From: Aegilops tauschii subsp. strangulata
Lineage: Eukaryota > Streptophyta > Magnoliopsida > Poales > Poaceae
Reading direction: 5' to 3'
Assembly: GCF_002575655.3 (NCBI RefSeq)
Contig: NC_053037.3
Span: 449,717,793-449,781,792 of the forward strand
Length of the DNA stretch: 64,000 nucleotides
Shown here: positions 1 to 11,184 of the stretch, piece by piece
Layout of the letters: the number at the start of each line of letters is the position of its first letter
Numbering within the stretch: the first letter of the stretch is position 1
Program-made: the position numbers and the translations under genes
The notes under the pieces: model-generated
The model's input: the letters and a program-made list of their open reading frames with translations, nothing else
The model's database searches: none
Told to the model about the DNA's origin: nothing

Positions 1-1
1 A

Positions 2-681
2 AAGCGTTTTGAGAAACATGGAGCATATGAGATGTTCAAGGAGCTGAAACTGGTTTTTCAAGCTCATGCCCGGGTCGAGAGATATGATGTCTCCGACAAG
101 TTCTTCAGCTGTAAAATGGAGGAGAATAGTTCTGTTAGTGAGCACATACTCAGAATGTCTGGGTTGCACAACCGCTTGTCTCAGCTGGGAGTTAATCTCC
201 CGGATGACGCGGCATTGACAGAATCCTCCAGTCGCTTCCACCAAGCTACAAGAGCTTTGTGATGAACTTCAATATGCAGGGGATGGAAAAGACCATTCCT
301 GAGGTATATTCAATGCTGAAATCAGCTGAGGTAGAGATCAGAAAAGAACATCAAGTGTTGATGGTGAATAAAACCACTAAGTTCAAGAAGGGCAACGGTA
401 AGAAGAACTTCAAGAAGGACGGCAAGGGCGTTGCCGCGCCCGGTAAACCAGTTACTGGGAAGAAGTCAAAGAATGGACCCAAGCCCGAGACTGAGTGCTT
501 TTATTGCAAGGGAAGTGGTCACTGGAAGCGGAACTGCCCCAAATACTTAGCGGACAAGAAGGCCGGCAACGCCAAAGGTATATGTGATATACATGTAATT
601 GATGTGTACCTTACCAGTACTCGTAGTAGCTCCTGGGTATTTGATACCGGTGCGGTTGCTCATATTTGTAACTCAAAATAG
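2..681 (+). pseudogene. gag: copia gag and protease start, 5'-truncated, frameshifted
   Basis: Codons run in from the window edge in the frame of base 2 and read as copia Gag (UBN2-type capsid region). Near 210-222 the frame slips by one base: upstream lies in the frame of base 2, downstream in a frame that reads through the capsid C-terminus from before 259. A basic Lys/Gly-rich stretch leads to a CCHC zinc knuckle (CFYCKGSGHWKRNC, about 496-537) that would bind the genomic RNA. The aspartic protease motif DTGA is at 643-654. A TAG at 679-681 ends the frame just after the protease motif, and the same frame is open again as far as 3720, so a point mutation is likely. The element therefore cannot make a full Gag-Pol. 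Confidence 0.88.
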
Positions 682-717
682 GAACTACGGAATAAACGGA
701 GACTGGCGAAGGATGAG

Positions 718-3700
718 GTGACGATGCACGTCGGGAATGGTTCCAAGGTCGATGTGATTGCCGTCGGCACGCTACCTCTGCATCTACCTACGGGATTAGT
801 TTTAAACCTCAATAATTGTTATTTAGTGCCAGCTTTGAGCATGAACATTGTATCTGGATCTCGTTTAATTCAAGATGGCTACTCATTTAAATCCGAGAAT
901 AATGGTTGTTCTGTTTATTTGAGAGATATGTTTTATGGTCATGCCCCGCTGGTCAATGGTTTATTTTTGATGAATCTCGAACGTGATGTTACACATGTTC
1001 ATAGTGTGAATACCAAAAGATATAAAGTTGATAACGACAGTCCCACATACTTGTGGCACTGCCGCCTTGGTCACATTGGTGTCAAGCGCATGAAGAAGCT
1101 CCATGCAGATGGACTTTTGGAGTCTCCTGATTACGAATCATTTGACACGTGCGAACCATGCCTCATGGGTAAGATGACCAAGACTCCGTTCTCCGGAACA
1201 ATGGAGCGAGCAACCAACTTATTGGAAATCATACATACCGATGTGTGCGGTCCAATGAGTGTTGGGGCTCGCGGAGGATATCGTTATGTTCTCACTCTCA
1301 CTGATGATTTAAGTAGATATGGGTATGTCTACCTAATGAAACACAAGTCTGAAACCTTTGAAAAGTTCAAGGAATTTCATAGTGAAGTTGAGAATCAACG
1401 TGACAGGAAAATAAAATTCTTACGATCAGATCGTGGTGGAGAATATTTAAGTCACGAGTTTGGTGCACACTTAAGGAAATGTGGAATAGTTTCACAACTC
1501 ACGCCGCCTGGAACACCTCAGATAAATGGTGTGTCCGAACGTCGTAATCGCACTCTATTGGATATGGTGCGATCTATGATGTCTCTTACCGATTTACCGC
1601 TCTCATTTTGGGGTTATGCTTTAGAGACTGCCGCATTCACTTTAAATAGGGCTCCGTCTAAATCCGTTGAGACGACACCGTATGAATTATGGTTTGGGAA
1701 GAAACCTAAGCTGTCGTTTCTAAAAGTTTGGGGATGCGATGCTTATGTCAAGAAACTTCAACCTGAAAAGCTCGAACCCAAGTCGGAAAAATGCGTCTTC
1801 ATAGGATACCCTAAGGAAACTATTGGGTATACCTTCTACCTCAGATCCGAGGGCATGATCTTCGTTGCCAAGAACGGGTCCTTTCTAGAGAAGGATTTTC
1901 TCGCGAAAGAATTGAGTGGGAGGAAAGTGGAACTTGATGAGGTGATAGTCACCCCTTCCGAACCGGAAAGTAGCGCAGCGCGGGAAAATGTTCCTGTGGT
2001 GCCTACACCGACTGGGGAGGAAGTTAATGATGATGATCATGAAGCTTCGGATCAAGTTACTGAACTTCGTAGGTCCACAAGGACACGTTCCGCACCAGAG
2101 TGGTACGGCAACCCTGTCCTGGAAATCATGTTGTTAGACAACGGTGAACCTTCGAACTATGAAGAAGCGATAGAGGGCCCGGATTCCGACAAATGGCTAG
2201 AAGCCATGAAATCCGAGATAGAATCCATGTATGAAAACAAAGTATGGACTTTGACTGACTTGCCCGATGAGCGGCGAGCCATAGAAAACAAATGGATCTT
2301 TAAGAAGAAGACGGACGCAGATGGTAATGTGACCATCTACAAAGCTCGACTTGTCGTTAAGGATTATCGACAAGTTCAAGGGGTTGACTACGATGAGACT
2401 TTCTCACCCGTAGCGAAGTTGAAGTCCGTCCGAATCATGTTAGGAATTGCCGCATACTATGATTATGAGATATGGCAGATGGACGTCAAAACGGCATTCC
2501 TTAATGGCTACCTTAAGGAAGAGTTGTATATGATGCAGCCGGAAGGTTTTGTCGATCCTAAGAATGCTAACAAAGTATGCAAGCTCCAGCGCTCAATCTA
2601 TGGGCTGGTGCAAGCATCTCGGAGTTGGAACATTCGCTTTGATGAGATGATCAAAGCGTTTGGGTTTACACAGACTTATGGAGAAGCCTGTGCTTACAAG
2701 AAAGTGAGTGGGAGCTCTGTAGCATTTCTCATATTATATGTGGATGACATATTATTGATGGGAAATGATATAGAATTCTTGGAAAGTATAAAGGCCTATT
2801 TGAATAAGTGTTTTTCAATGAAAGACCTTGGAGAAGCTGCTTATATATTAGGCATCAAGATCTATAGAGATAGATCAAGACGCCTCATTGGTCTTTCACA
2901 GAGTACATACCTTGACAAGATATTGAAGAAGTTCAGTATGGATCAGTCCAAGAAGGGGTTCTTGCCTGTATTGCAAGCTGTGCAATTGAGCAAGGCTCAA
3001 TGCCCTACCACGGCAGAAGATATAGAAAAGATGAGTGTCATCCCCTATGCCTCGGCCATAGGGTCTATTATGTATGCCATGCTGTCTACCAGACCTGATG
3101 TAAACCTTGCCGGAAGTTTGGTAGGAAGGTACCAAAATAATCCCGGCAAGGAACACTGGACAGCGGTCAAGAATATCCTGAAGTACCTGAAGAGGACTAA
3201 GGATATGTTTCTCGTTTATGGAGGTGACGAAGAGCTCGTCGTAAAGGGTTACGTCGACGCTAGCTTCGACACAGATCTGGATGACTCGAAGTCACAGACC
3301 GGATACGTGTATATATTGAATGGAGGAGCAGTAAGCTGGTGCAGTTGCAAGCAAAGCGTCGTGGCGGGATCTACATGTGAAGCGGAGTACATGGCAGCCT
3401 CGGAGGCAGCACAGGAAGCAGTCTGGATGAAGGAGTTCATTACCGACCTAGGGGTGATTCCCAATGCGTCGGGCCCCATGACTCTCTTCTGTGACAACAC
3501 TGGAGCTATTGCCCTTGCGAAGGAGCCCAGGTTTCACAGGAAGACCAGGCATATCAAGCGTCGCTTCAACTCCATTCGTGAAAGTGTTCAAAATGGAGAC
3601 ACAGATATTTGTAAAGTACATACGGACCTGAATGTAGCAGATCCGTTGACTAAACCTCTCCCTAGGGCAAAACATGATCAACACCAGGACGCAATGGGTG

Positions 3701-3720
3701 TTCGCTTCATCACTATGTAA
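718..3720 (+). CDS. pol: copia polyprotein remainder: integrase, reverse transcriptase, RNase H
   Basis: A 1000-codon open frame, in frame with the gag-protease segment behind the TAG at 679. The first ATG (718) is internal and not a real start; in an intact element this is part of one Gag-Pol. In order: end of protease; His/Cys integrase zinc region (WHCRLGHIG then CEPC); integrase core with Asp175, Asp238 and Glu274 (35 residues between the last two, the D(35)E pattern); RT with YVDD at residues 674-677 (2737-2748); RNase H with Asp847, Glu890 and Asp926. All core catalytic residues are present. It ends 32 bases before the LTR, as usual for this group. Enzymatic activity is inference, and the upstream stop should block normal expression. 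Confidence 0.93.
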   Translation: MTMHVGNGSKVDVIAVGTLPLHLPTGLVLNLNNCYLVPALSMNIVSGSRLIQDGYSFKSENNGCSVYLRDMFYGHAPLVNGLFLMNLERDVTHVHSVNTKRYKVDNDSPTYLWHCRLGHIGVKRMKKLHADGLLESPDYESFDTCEPCLMGKMTKTPFSGTMERATNLLEIIHTDVCGPMSVGARGGYRYVLTLTDDLSRYGYVYLMKHKSETFEKFKEFHSEVENQRDRKIKFLRSDRGGEYLSHEFGAHLRKCGIVSQLTPPGTPQINGVSERRNRTLLDMVRSMMSLTDLPLSFWGYALETAAFTLNRAPSKSVETTPYELWFGKKPKLSFLKVWGCDAYVKKLQPEKLEPKSEKCVFIGYPKETIGYTFYLRSEGMIFVAKNGSFLEKDFLAKELSGRKVELDEVIVTPSEPESSAARENVPVVPTPTGEEVNDDDHEASDQVTELRRSTRTRSAPEWYGNPVLEIMLLDNGEPSNYEEAIEGPDSDKWLEAMKSEIESMYENKVWTLTDLPDERRAIENKWIFKKKTDADGNVTIYKARLVVKDYRQVQGVDYDETFSPVAKLKSVRIMLGIAAYYDYEIWQMDVKTAFLNGYLKEELYMMQPEGFVDPKNANKVCKLQRSIYGLVQASRSWNIRFDEMIKAFGFTQTYGEACAYKKVSGSSVAFLILYVDDILLMGNDIEFLESIKAYLNKCFSMKDLGEAAYILGIKIYRDRSRRLIGLSQSTYLDKILKKFSMDQSKKGFLPVLQAVQLSKAQCPTTAEDIEKMSVIPYASAIGSIMYAMLSTRPDVNLAGSLVGRYQNNPGKEHWTAVKNILKYLKRTKDMFLVYGGDEELVVKGYVDASFDTDLDDSKSQTGYVYILNGGAVSWCSCKQSVVAGSTCEAEYMAASEAAQEAVWMKEFITDLGVIPNASGPMTLFCDNTGAIALAKEPRFHRKTRHIKRRFNSIRESVQNGDTDICKVHTDLNVADPLTKPLPRAKHDQHQDAMGVRFITM

Positions 3721-3740
3721 CTAGATTATTGACTCTAGTG

Positions 3741-3752
3741 CAAGTGGGAGAC
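3741..3752 (+). other. polypurine tract of the BARE/Angela element
   Basis: CAAGTGGGAGAC lies directly before the TG that opens the 3' LTR. This is the plus-strand primer site position; the same motif in reverse sits next to the minus-strand copia LTR at 27660-27671. Confidence 0.85.
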
Positions 3753-5462
3753 TGTTGGAAATATGCCCTAGAGGCAATAATAAATGGTTATTATTATATT
3801 TCTTTGTTCATGATAATAGTCTATTATTCATGCTATAATTGTATTGTCCGGAAATCGTAATACATGTGTGAATACATAGACCACAACGTGTCCCTAGTAA
3901 GCCTCTAGTTGACTAGCTCGTTGATCAACAGATAGTCATGGTTTCCTGACTATGGACATTGGATGTCATTGATAACGGGGTCACATCATTAGGAGAATGA
4001 TGTGATGGACAAGACCCAATCTTAAGCATAGCATAAAAGATCGTGTAGTTTCGTTTGCTAGAGCTTTTCCAATGTCAAGTATCTTTTCCTTAGACCATGA
4101 GATCGTGCAACTCCCGGATACCGTAGGAGTGCTTTGGGTGTGCCAAACGTCACAACGTAACTGGGTGACTATAAAGGTGCACTACGGGTATCTCCGAAAG
4201 TGTGTGTTGGGTTGGCACGGATCGAGACTGGGATTTGTCACTCCGTGTGACGGAGAGGTATCTCTGGGCCCACTCGGTAATGCATCATCATAATGAGCTC
4301 AATGTGACTAAGGCGTTAGTCACGGGATCATGCATTGCGGTACGAGTAAAGAGACTTGCCGGTAACGAGATTGAACAAGGTATTGGAATACCGACGATCG
4401 AATCTCGGGCAAGTAACATACCGATTGACAAAGGGAACTGTATACGGGATTGATTGAATCCTCGACACCGTGGTTCATCCGATGAGATCATCGTGGAACA
4501 TGTGGGAGCCAACATGGGTATCCAGATCCCGCTGTTGGTTACTGACCGGAGAGGCGTCTCGGTCATGTCTGCATGTCTCCCGAACCCGTAGGGTCTACAC
4601 ACTTAAGGTTCAGTGACGCTAGGGTTGTAGAGATATATGTATGCGGAAACCCGAAAGTTGTTCGGAGTCCCGGATGAGATCCCGGACGTCACGAGAGGTT
4701 CCGGAATGGTCCGGAGGTGAAGAATTATATATAGGAAGTCCAGTTTCGGCCACCGGGAAAGTTTCAGGGGTTACCGGTATTGTACCGGGACGAAGGGTCC
4801 CGGGGGTCCACCGGGTGGGGCCACCTATCCCGGAGGGCCCCGTGGGCTGAAAGTGGAAGGGAACAAGCCCTTGGTGGGCTGGGGCGCCCCCCTTGGGCCT
4901 CCCCCCATGCGCCTAGGGTTGAGAACCCTAGGGGGAGCTTCCCCCTTGCCTTGGGGGGCAAGGCACTCCTTTCCCCCCTTTGGCCGCCGCCCCCCTTGGA
5001 GATCCCATCTCCCAGGGCCGGCGCCCCCCAGGGGGCCTATATAAAGGGGGGGAGGGAGGGCAGCAAGGCAGAGCCTTGGGCGCCTCCCTCCTCCCCTGCA
5101 ACACCTCTCTCTCTCACGCAGAAGCTCGGTGAAGGCCTGCCGGAGACCCGCTACATCCACCACCACGCCGTCGTGCTACTGGATCTCCATCAACCTCTCC
5201 TTCCCCCTTGCTGGATCAAGAAGGAGGAGACGTCGCTGCACCGTACGTGTGTTGAACGCGGAGGTGCCGTCCGTTCGGCACTCGGTCATCGGTGATTTGG
5301 ATCACGGCGAGTACGACTCCGTCATCCACGTTCATTGGAACGCTTCCGCTCGCGATCTACAAGGGTATGTAGATGCACTCCCTTCCCCTCGTTGCTAGTA
5401 TACTCCATAGATGCATCTTGGTGAGCGTAGAAATTTTTTAAATTATGCTACGATTCCCAACA
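3753..5462 (+). repeat. 3' LTR of BARE/Angela element (1710 bp)
   Basis: It opens TGTTGG and closes CCAACA, a perfect inverted terminal hexamer. The length is typical of BARE/Angela LTRs (about 1.7-1.8 kb). The middle (about 4750-5060) is very GC-rich and gives chance open frames in several frames. The start, the central text and the end all match the group as I know it. No second LTR is in the window, so insertion age cannot be read here. Confidence 0.93.
5038..5045 (+). promoter_or_regulatory. TATA box of the BARE/Angela LTR
   Basis: TATATAAA sits in a GC-rich region, with the U5 end about 415 bases downstream. The position fits the known TATA box of BARE-type LTRs that starts the genomic transcript. 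In a 3' LTR it could drive transcription into element A. Confidence 0.65.
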
Positions 5463-6485
5463 GCATCGTGGGTGTTACACCGACTACTAGCAGACGGCCT
5501 CCAGGGAGGCCGGCTCCTAGCAGGCGGCCCCTCGCTGCCTTGAAGTTAGCACCTCATCACGACGACGAGACGGGGCATGGCTACAGTGCGGCCTGCCACC
5601 CCCGAATCAACAGCAGAACGTGGCCACAGTGTAGCATACTGGGCGGACATCCCTTGCCCGGCGCGGCACTGTTGCCACGCAGCTCGTGACATCATCCAAG
5701 GCAGAGGAAGCCATGCTCCCACGATGGGTTGTCTGTACGGCCCGTAGGCGGCGGGCCCTACCTGTCCGTGAGATGCCAGAAGGCGGCTGGCCCTGACCAA
5801 TCCGCACGGGGGAGACCGACTCCTAGCAGGCAGCCCTCCCCCTCCCTTGGAGTCTGTGCGCCATTAACCAGATGAGACGGGGTGTGGTTGCAGCGATCGC
5901 CCGCCAGGCGGCGGGACTGTAGCCATGCTCTCCCCGAAAAAGCCTCCGTCATCAGAGGCGAGGCTACAGTGCAGAGCAGCTGACAGGACCCGCAAGCAGC
6001 GGGCCCTACCTGTTGGCCGAGAGCCCGGCAGCCAGCGGACCCACCAGGCGGCGGGCCCCAGCAGCCGGCGGAGAAGCCGGCGACTAGAGACACTGATGGC
6101 CGGGTCCTACACCCAGCTGGATTACCATTGTACCCCTGGGGGGTAGGCCTACATAAACCCCCCAGGGCACCCATGCAAAGGGTTCAGACCTTAGAACACA
6201 CACACAACACGTAGAGAGAGTGGAGTAGAGCTAGCCTTGTTCTTCTTCCTCCTCTAGCCAAACAGCTCAAGGAGCAAGCTTGTAGCCACCTTGTTGAGAT
6301 AGTGATCATGCGGAGACCCCGCAGAGCAGGACTAGGGGTGTTATCTCCTAGGAGAGCCCCGAACCTAGGTAAGATGTGTCGGCGTACGCGATTATGCCTC
6401 ATCCCGCTTCCAGGCACCGGCGACGTACTCTTGTCCCCCTCCATGATAAGCACCCCCTGGCGTATGTCGCTAGATATCCCCGACA
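5463..6485 (+). repeat. 5' LTR of element A, left part displaced
   Basis: From about 5480 to 6485 it aligns base by base with 18250-19265, with scattered substitutions. The first roughly 165-180 bases of the LTR are missing because the BARE/Angela element inserted there. The element's own promoter box reads TACATAAA at 6150-6157, where the 3' LTR has TATATAAA, so the copy that should drive transcription has a mutated TATA box. The LTR ends CCGACA. Confidence 0.88.
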
Positions 6486-6503
6486 TTTGGTGCCCACCAT
6501 GGG
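6486..6503 (+). other. primer-binding-site position of element A
   Basis: TTTGGTGCCCACCATGGG follows the LTR end directly. Elements X and Y also start their internal region with TTGG or TTTGG here. The priming tRNA is not one I can name. The site overlaps the ATG at 6499 used for gag. Confidence 0.45.
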
Positions 6504-8801
6504 GCAAGGTGCACCGTCATCCGGAGACATGTTCTGGACGAGAACCCTTTTCCTTCCTAGCGAGCGTAGCCAGCCCGGCACGCCCGATGGCGTTTGCACC
6601 GACGCGCTGCATGGCATAGAATTCGCTTGCGCGGCGAGCTGCCTCGCTGACCTCATCGGCGGGATCCGCCTCTCCAACATGCCCGCATCCGATGCGGGCG
6701 CAGCCAGCTCTGAGAGCTGCCTCGTCGACCTCCTTGGCAAGCTCCACATCGCCAAGGAGCCGGCATCTGACCTAGAGTCGATTGGCTCCACCGACCTGAT
6801 GCTCGTCAACTTCGACACGGCATCTCTTGACGCCTTACCCACCAACGTGGCGGTCATCGACGACCCACTCCCTCCTACGGCCAGCGACACCAGCACCAGC
6901 ACCGTCACGGAGGTGCTCGTCATCAGCCACGACGGAGCTTCTGGCGGGGCCGCCCAGGACCCGCTGCAGGCGGCACTGCGGGACCTATCCGCGCCCATAG
7001 CAATAGATGCCAACGGTGAAACGCTGGAGGCCTGCCTTGTCGCACTCGTTGAAAGCGCCAAGAAGTTGGCAAGTGTGAGGCGCCTCACCGAAGGCTACCA
7101 GCGCGAGATCGATCGCGCTGTCTGCGGCACGCCGGCTGCTGGAGAGCCCAGCCGCGCGGGCACGGTCCGATAGCGTGGCGCTACAATAGCCAGCATGTTG
7201 GGGGCCGACCGCCCCATCTACGCCACGCGTATGGAGAACCTACGCGCTGCCCAGGCGGCAGCAGACGAGCTGGACCACCTGGAAGGTGACGAGCGTTGCT
7301 GCATGACGGAGCGCATTCAACAGCTCCTCGACGCGGCCACCGAGCAGCAAGAAGCCAGCCACCGCGTGGTGGAACTCGGCCTGCAAGCCGAGAACCTCCC
7401 CCCTTGCCGAGAGCAAGGCGCGACCTCCCGGACGCCAACATGCGCGCCCGCGACCGAAGGGATCAAGAGTCGGCTGCTAGCCGCAGCCGGACACGTATCA
7501 GCATTGAGCGCGACCAAGACGGCCGCCCACGAGCAGTGGAACGCTGGGACAATCTTCCGCCTCCTCCTCCTTTGCGCAGGTAGAGGCGCGCTTCCCCGCC
7601 GCCCGTTGAACACCCGACTCTCAAAGACCGGCTAGGCCGCCGTGAAGGAGTCGGAGAAAACGACGCCCGTCACCGGATCGACTGCCTGGCTCGATCCCTG
7701 GTGGTAGAAGAAGAAGATGCAACTGGCCCGCCTTGTTTTGGCCCCCGCATTTGCGACGAGCCCTTCCCCAAAGGGTTCTCGCTCCCTCGAGACACTCCCA
7801 AGTACAACGGCTCTGTGAAGGCGGAAGATTGGCTGGTAGAATACTCCACCGCAGTCAACATAGCGAACGGCAACAAGCGCGTTGCCGTGAGCTCTCATGC
7901 TCCAGGGCACGGCCCGGACATGGATGAACAGCCTCAAGCCCTACAGTGTCAACAGTTGGCTGGACTTCACTTAGGTCTTCATCCGCAACTTCACTAGCAC
8001 CTACAAGCGGCCGCCCAAGCCTCACCAGCTCTCTCTGTCGTCCAAGGCCCCACCGAGTCCACCCGCGACTACTTGACGTGGTGGGCCGAACTACGCAAGT
8101 CCTACGAAGGGGTGCACGAGGTGCAAGCCATAGAGTACTTCACTGCCGGGTGCCGAGTGGGTACCTTGCTCAAGCACCGACTCCTCTACAACGAGCCAGC
8201 CACACTCGATGAGCTGCTGATCATAGCAGACAAATATGCCACTGCTGACTCCTCCATCAAGTCGGAGCTCCGAGTGGACACATCTGGAAAGGTGCTCCCT
8301 CCGATTCCTAGAACGCCGGCTGGTGACAACAGTCGGCGCCAGCAGCAGAACGACAACAAGCGCAAAGCCCCGCAGCCGGCGTCCACCAGCCGATAGGTGG
8401 CAACAGTTGAAGACCAGCAGCCTGAAGGACAATCCGCCCCCAAGCGCCAGAAAGGCGGCAAGCCCGCTTGGTTGCCCGCTTTCTCCTTCGAGCAAACCCT
8501 CGATGCTCCCAGCAAGTTCCACAGTGGCGCGAAGCCGTCCAACCACACAACCCGGAAGTTCCATTGGCTCGTCCGCATTGCCAAGGGCAAAGGACTGCCG
8601 CCTCTGCCTGCCGGCCAGCCAGCTCCGCCTCCTCAGCAGCCGGCGGCCCGTCCAGCACTCGGCGCCATCCAAGATGAATTCCCCGAAGAACACAGAGCCT
8701 ACGTCGTCTTCACCAGTGTGGCTGACGATAGGCACAGCCGATACCAGCAGCATCGTGAGGTGAATGATGTCGCATCTGAAGTCCCGGAATTCATGCATTA
8801 G
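6499..8801 (+). pseudogene. gag: gag of element A, broken in several frames
   Basis: The likely start is the ATG at 6499, 13 bases after the LTR. The N-terminal part is open to 7173 as an acidic, Ser/Ala-rich segment. The rest is spread over shifted frames: 7195-7635 (coiled-coil-like), 7701-7997 (capsid start), 8073-8396 (capsid core, with TWWAELRKSY and a leucine-rich stretch) and 8397-8801 (nucleocapsid). The nucleocapsid zinc ligands are largely lost: residues near 8510-8570 read SKFH...KFHW where cysteines are expected. The length is normal for a Tat-type Gag, but no functional Gag can be made. Confidence 0.75.
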
Positions 8802-8843
8802 TCCGAAAGGCCCATCAGCTAGAGCCGTGTAGACCACCCGGAA

Positions 8844-9698
8844 GTGATGCATTCTCCGGCTTCCTACGCCATGGTGCTGGATGCCACCTTCTCAACAGAG
8901 AGGCGAGCTGCTCGCTTCTCCCGAGATCTGATAGACGGCGGTAGCAGCATCAACATCCTCTACCGCGACACCATGGAGAAGCTGGGCATCAAAGAGAGAC
9001 AACTTCAGCCCAGTCGGACTGTCTTCCATGGCATTGTACCTCGCCTTTCCTGCTCACCAATCGGCAAGATCAAGATAGACGTCCTCTTCGGAGACAAAGA
9101 TCACTTCCGTTGTGAGGCAATTTGGTTTGAGGTGGTTGACCTGGAGAGCCCTTATCAAGCGCTCCTAGGCCGACTGGCTCTAGCCAAGTTCATGGCGGTG
9201 CCACACTATGCCTACCTCAAGATGAAGATGCCGGGAACCAAGGGCATAATCACTATAGCTGGTGACTACAAGAAGTCGGCCGCCTGTGCTGTTGCAAGCA
9301 GTCGCCTGGCTCACTCCCTTGTGATTGCTACCGAGAAGAAGCTCTTGGACCAGGTTGTAGCCATGGCCAGCAAGCAGCCGGACCTGTCACCAGACCCCAA
9401 GGAGTCGGAGACCCAGGGCTCCTTTCAGCCGGCCAAAGAACAAAGAAGATCCCCTTGGACCCTGACCACCCGGAGAGGCACGCTATCGTGGGGACCAGCC
9501 TCGATAGCAAATAGGAAAGCGAGCTCGTCGATTTCCTCCGTGAGAATCGGGACATCTTCGCATGGTCTCCCAAAGACATGCCGGGTGTTCCGACGGATTT
9601 CGCCGAGCACAAGCTACATGTCAGATCAGATGAAAAACCAGTCAAGGAGCCCCTCCGCCTGTAAGAGGAGAAGAGAAGAATTGTTGGTGAAGAGATAG
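8844..9698 (+). pseudogene. aspartic protease domain of element A
   Basis: An open frame with a retroviral-type protease core. The active site is LIDGGSS (Asp codon 8934-8936), the DGGS form common in these grass gypsy elements, instead of DSG or DTG. The C-terminal flap region YQALLGRLALAKFMAVPHYAYLK is shared in form with Y (YQALLGRIAFARF) and X (YNAILGYPALAKF), showing the three are related. After about 9440 the frame leaves the expected reading for RT, so a frameshift separates it from the polymerase. Confidence 0.78.
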
Positions 9699-10579
9699 CC
9701 TGGCTTCTAGCAGCCGGCTTCATTATGGAAGTGTTTTTTCCAGAGTGGCTTGCCAACCCAGTCCTTGTACTGAAGAAGAACAACAAGTGGCGCATGTGTA
9801 TTGATTACAACCAGTCTCAACAAAGCCTGCCCCAAAGATCCGTTTGCTTTGCCACGGATAGACCAAGTGATAGACTCCACAGCCGGATGCGAGCTGTTGA
9901 GTTTTTTGGATGCCTACTCAGGATACCACCAGATCAAGTTGAACCCGCCCGACCGCCTGAAGACCGCCTTCATCACACCATTCGGAGCCTTCTTCTACAT
10001 GACCATGACATTCGGCTTGAGAAATGCCGGTGCACGTTTCAGCGTTGCATGCAGAAGTGCCTCCTCAAGCAACTCGGCAGAAATCCCCACGTCTATGTAG
10101 ACGATATTGTGGTGAAGACGGAGAAGCGCGGTACTCTCTTGGAAGATCTCAAGGAAACTTTTGATAATCTGCGCCGTTTTCAAATCAAGCTCAACCCAGA
10201 GAAGTGTGTCTTTGGAGTACCAGCCGGCCAGCTCCTTGGATTCCATGTCTCAGAACGCGGCATCGAGTGCAACCCTGTCAAGATCAAGGCCATCGAGAGG
10301 ATGGAGAGACCTGCCCGACAGCGAGACGTCCAGAAGTTCACGAGGTGCTTGGCATCCATCGGCCGCTTCATCAGTCGGCTGGTAGAGAAGGCTCTTCCCC
10401 TGTACCAGTTAATGAAGAAGACCACTCACTTCAAGTGGAACGACAAGGCAGACGAGGCCTTTCTCCAGCTGAAGAAGATGCTGACCACACCGCCTGTCCT
10501 GGCGGCTCCGGCTGCTAAGGAGCCCATGCTCCTCTACATCGCCGCCACCAGCCGAGTATTAGCACTGTCATTATGGTAG
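9699..10579 (+). pseudogene. reverse transcriptase of element A, frameshifted
   Basis: The RT fingers begin in one frame (WRMCIDY, about 9790), continue in a second (9801-10100: DAYSGYHQIKL and a TFGLRNAG block) and return to the first for the catalytic YVDD (10094-10105) and the thumb. So there are two compensating indels inside the palm. The catalytic Asp pair is intact. The frame ends at TAG (10577-10579). Confidence 0.82.
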
Positions 10580-11184
10580 AGCGCCCAGAAGACGGCAAAG
10601 CATAGCCGGTCCAGAGGCATGTGTACTATTTGAGCGAGGTGCTGTCAACCTCAAAGCAGAACTACTCCCATTACCAGAAGATGTGCTACGGCGTGCACTT
10701 TGCCGCCAAGAAACTCAAGCCATACTTTCAAGAGCACCCCATCATGGTTGTCTGCACCGCCCCGCTCGCTGAGATCATAGGTAGCAGAGATGCATCGGGC
10801 CGGGCGGCCAAATGGGCCATCGAGCTAGTCCCCTACACCATCTTCTACCGGCCTCGCACCGCCATCAAGTCCCAAGCGCTGGCCGACTTCCTCGTCGACT
10901 GGGCCGAGGCCCAGTACCTGCCGCCAGCGCCGGATTACACCCATTGGCGGATGCACTTTGATGGCTCGAAGATGCGCACCGGCTTGGGAGCCGGCATCGT
11001 CCTCACCTCTCCCAACGGCGACAAGCTCAGATACACACTGCAAATCCACTTAGCCACCTCCAACAACGTGGCTGAATATGAGGCGCTAGAACACGGACTC
11101 CGGCTGGCCAAAGAGATCGGCATCCGCCAGATCCTGTGCTACGATGACTCGGACTTGGTGGTCCAACAGTCGTCTGGCGACTAG
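10580..11184 (+). pseudogene. dual RNase H region of element A
   Basis: The first part (about 10621-10910) is the ordinary gypsy RNase H in degraded form (YYLSEVL ... KKLKPYF ... SGRAAKWAIEL). The second (about 10940-11184) is a separate RNase H with FDGSK, NNVAEYEAL and DSDLVVQQ, the archaeal-type RNase H known from Tat-lineage elements. The catalytic Asp, Glu and Asp of the second domain are visible. The frame stops at 11182-11184. Confidence 0.8.

Larger units (their letters stand above)
1..5462 (+). mobile_element. BARE/Angela-type Ty1-copia retrotransposon, 3' part
   Basis: The order gag (zinc knuckle), protease, integrase, RT, RNase H, then a polypurine tract and one long LTR is that of a copia element on the plus strand. 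The LTR start (TGTTGGAAATATGCCC) and the polyprotein match what I know of the Triticeae BARE/Angela/WIS group. The 5' LTR and gag start lie left of the window. The 3' LTR ends at 5462 and is followed by GCATC (5463-5467), the presumed 5-bp target duplication. The DNA to the right is the 5' LTR of element A, so this element jumped into that LTR. The group is known; the exact family name is an inference. Confidence 0.93.

Noticed and set aside
4780..5295. Overlapping long open frames on both strands in GC-rich DNA
   Set aside because: They lie inside the BARE/Angela LTR, in a C- and G-run-rich stretch where stops are rare; no domain and no conserved start.
8091..8852. 253-codon minus-strand frame
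   Set aside because: It is the reverse of the gag capsid and nucleocapsid of element A; the plus strand carries recognisable Gag text.
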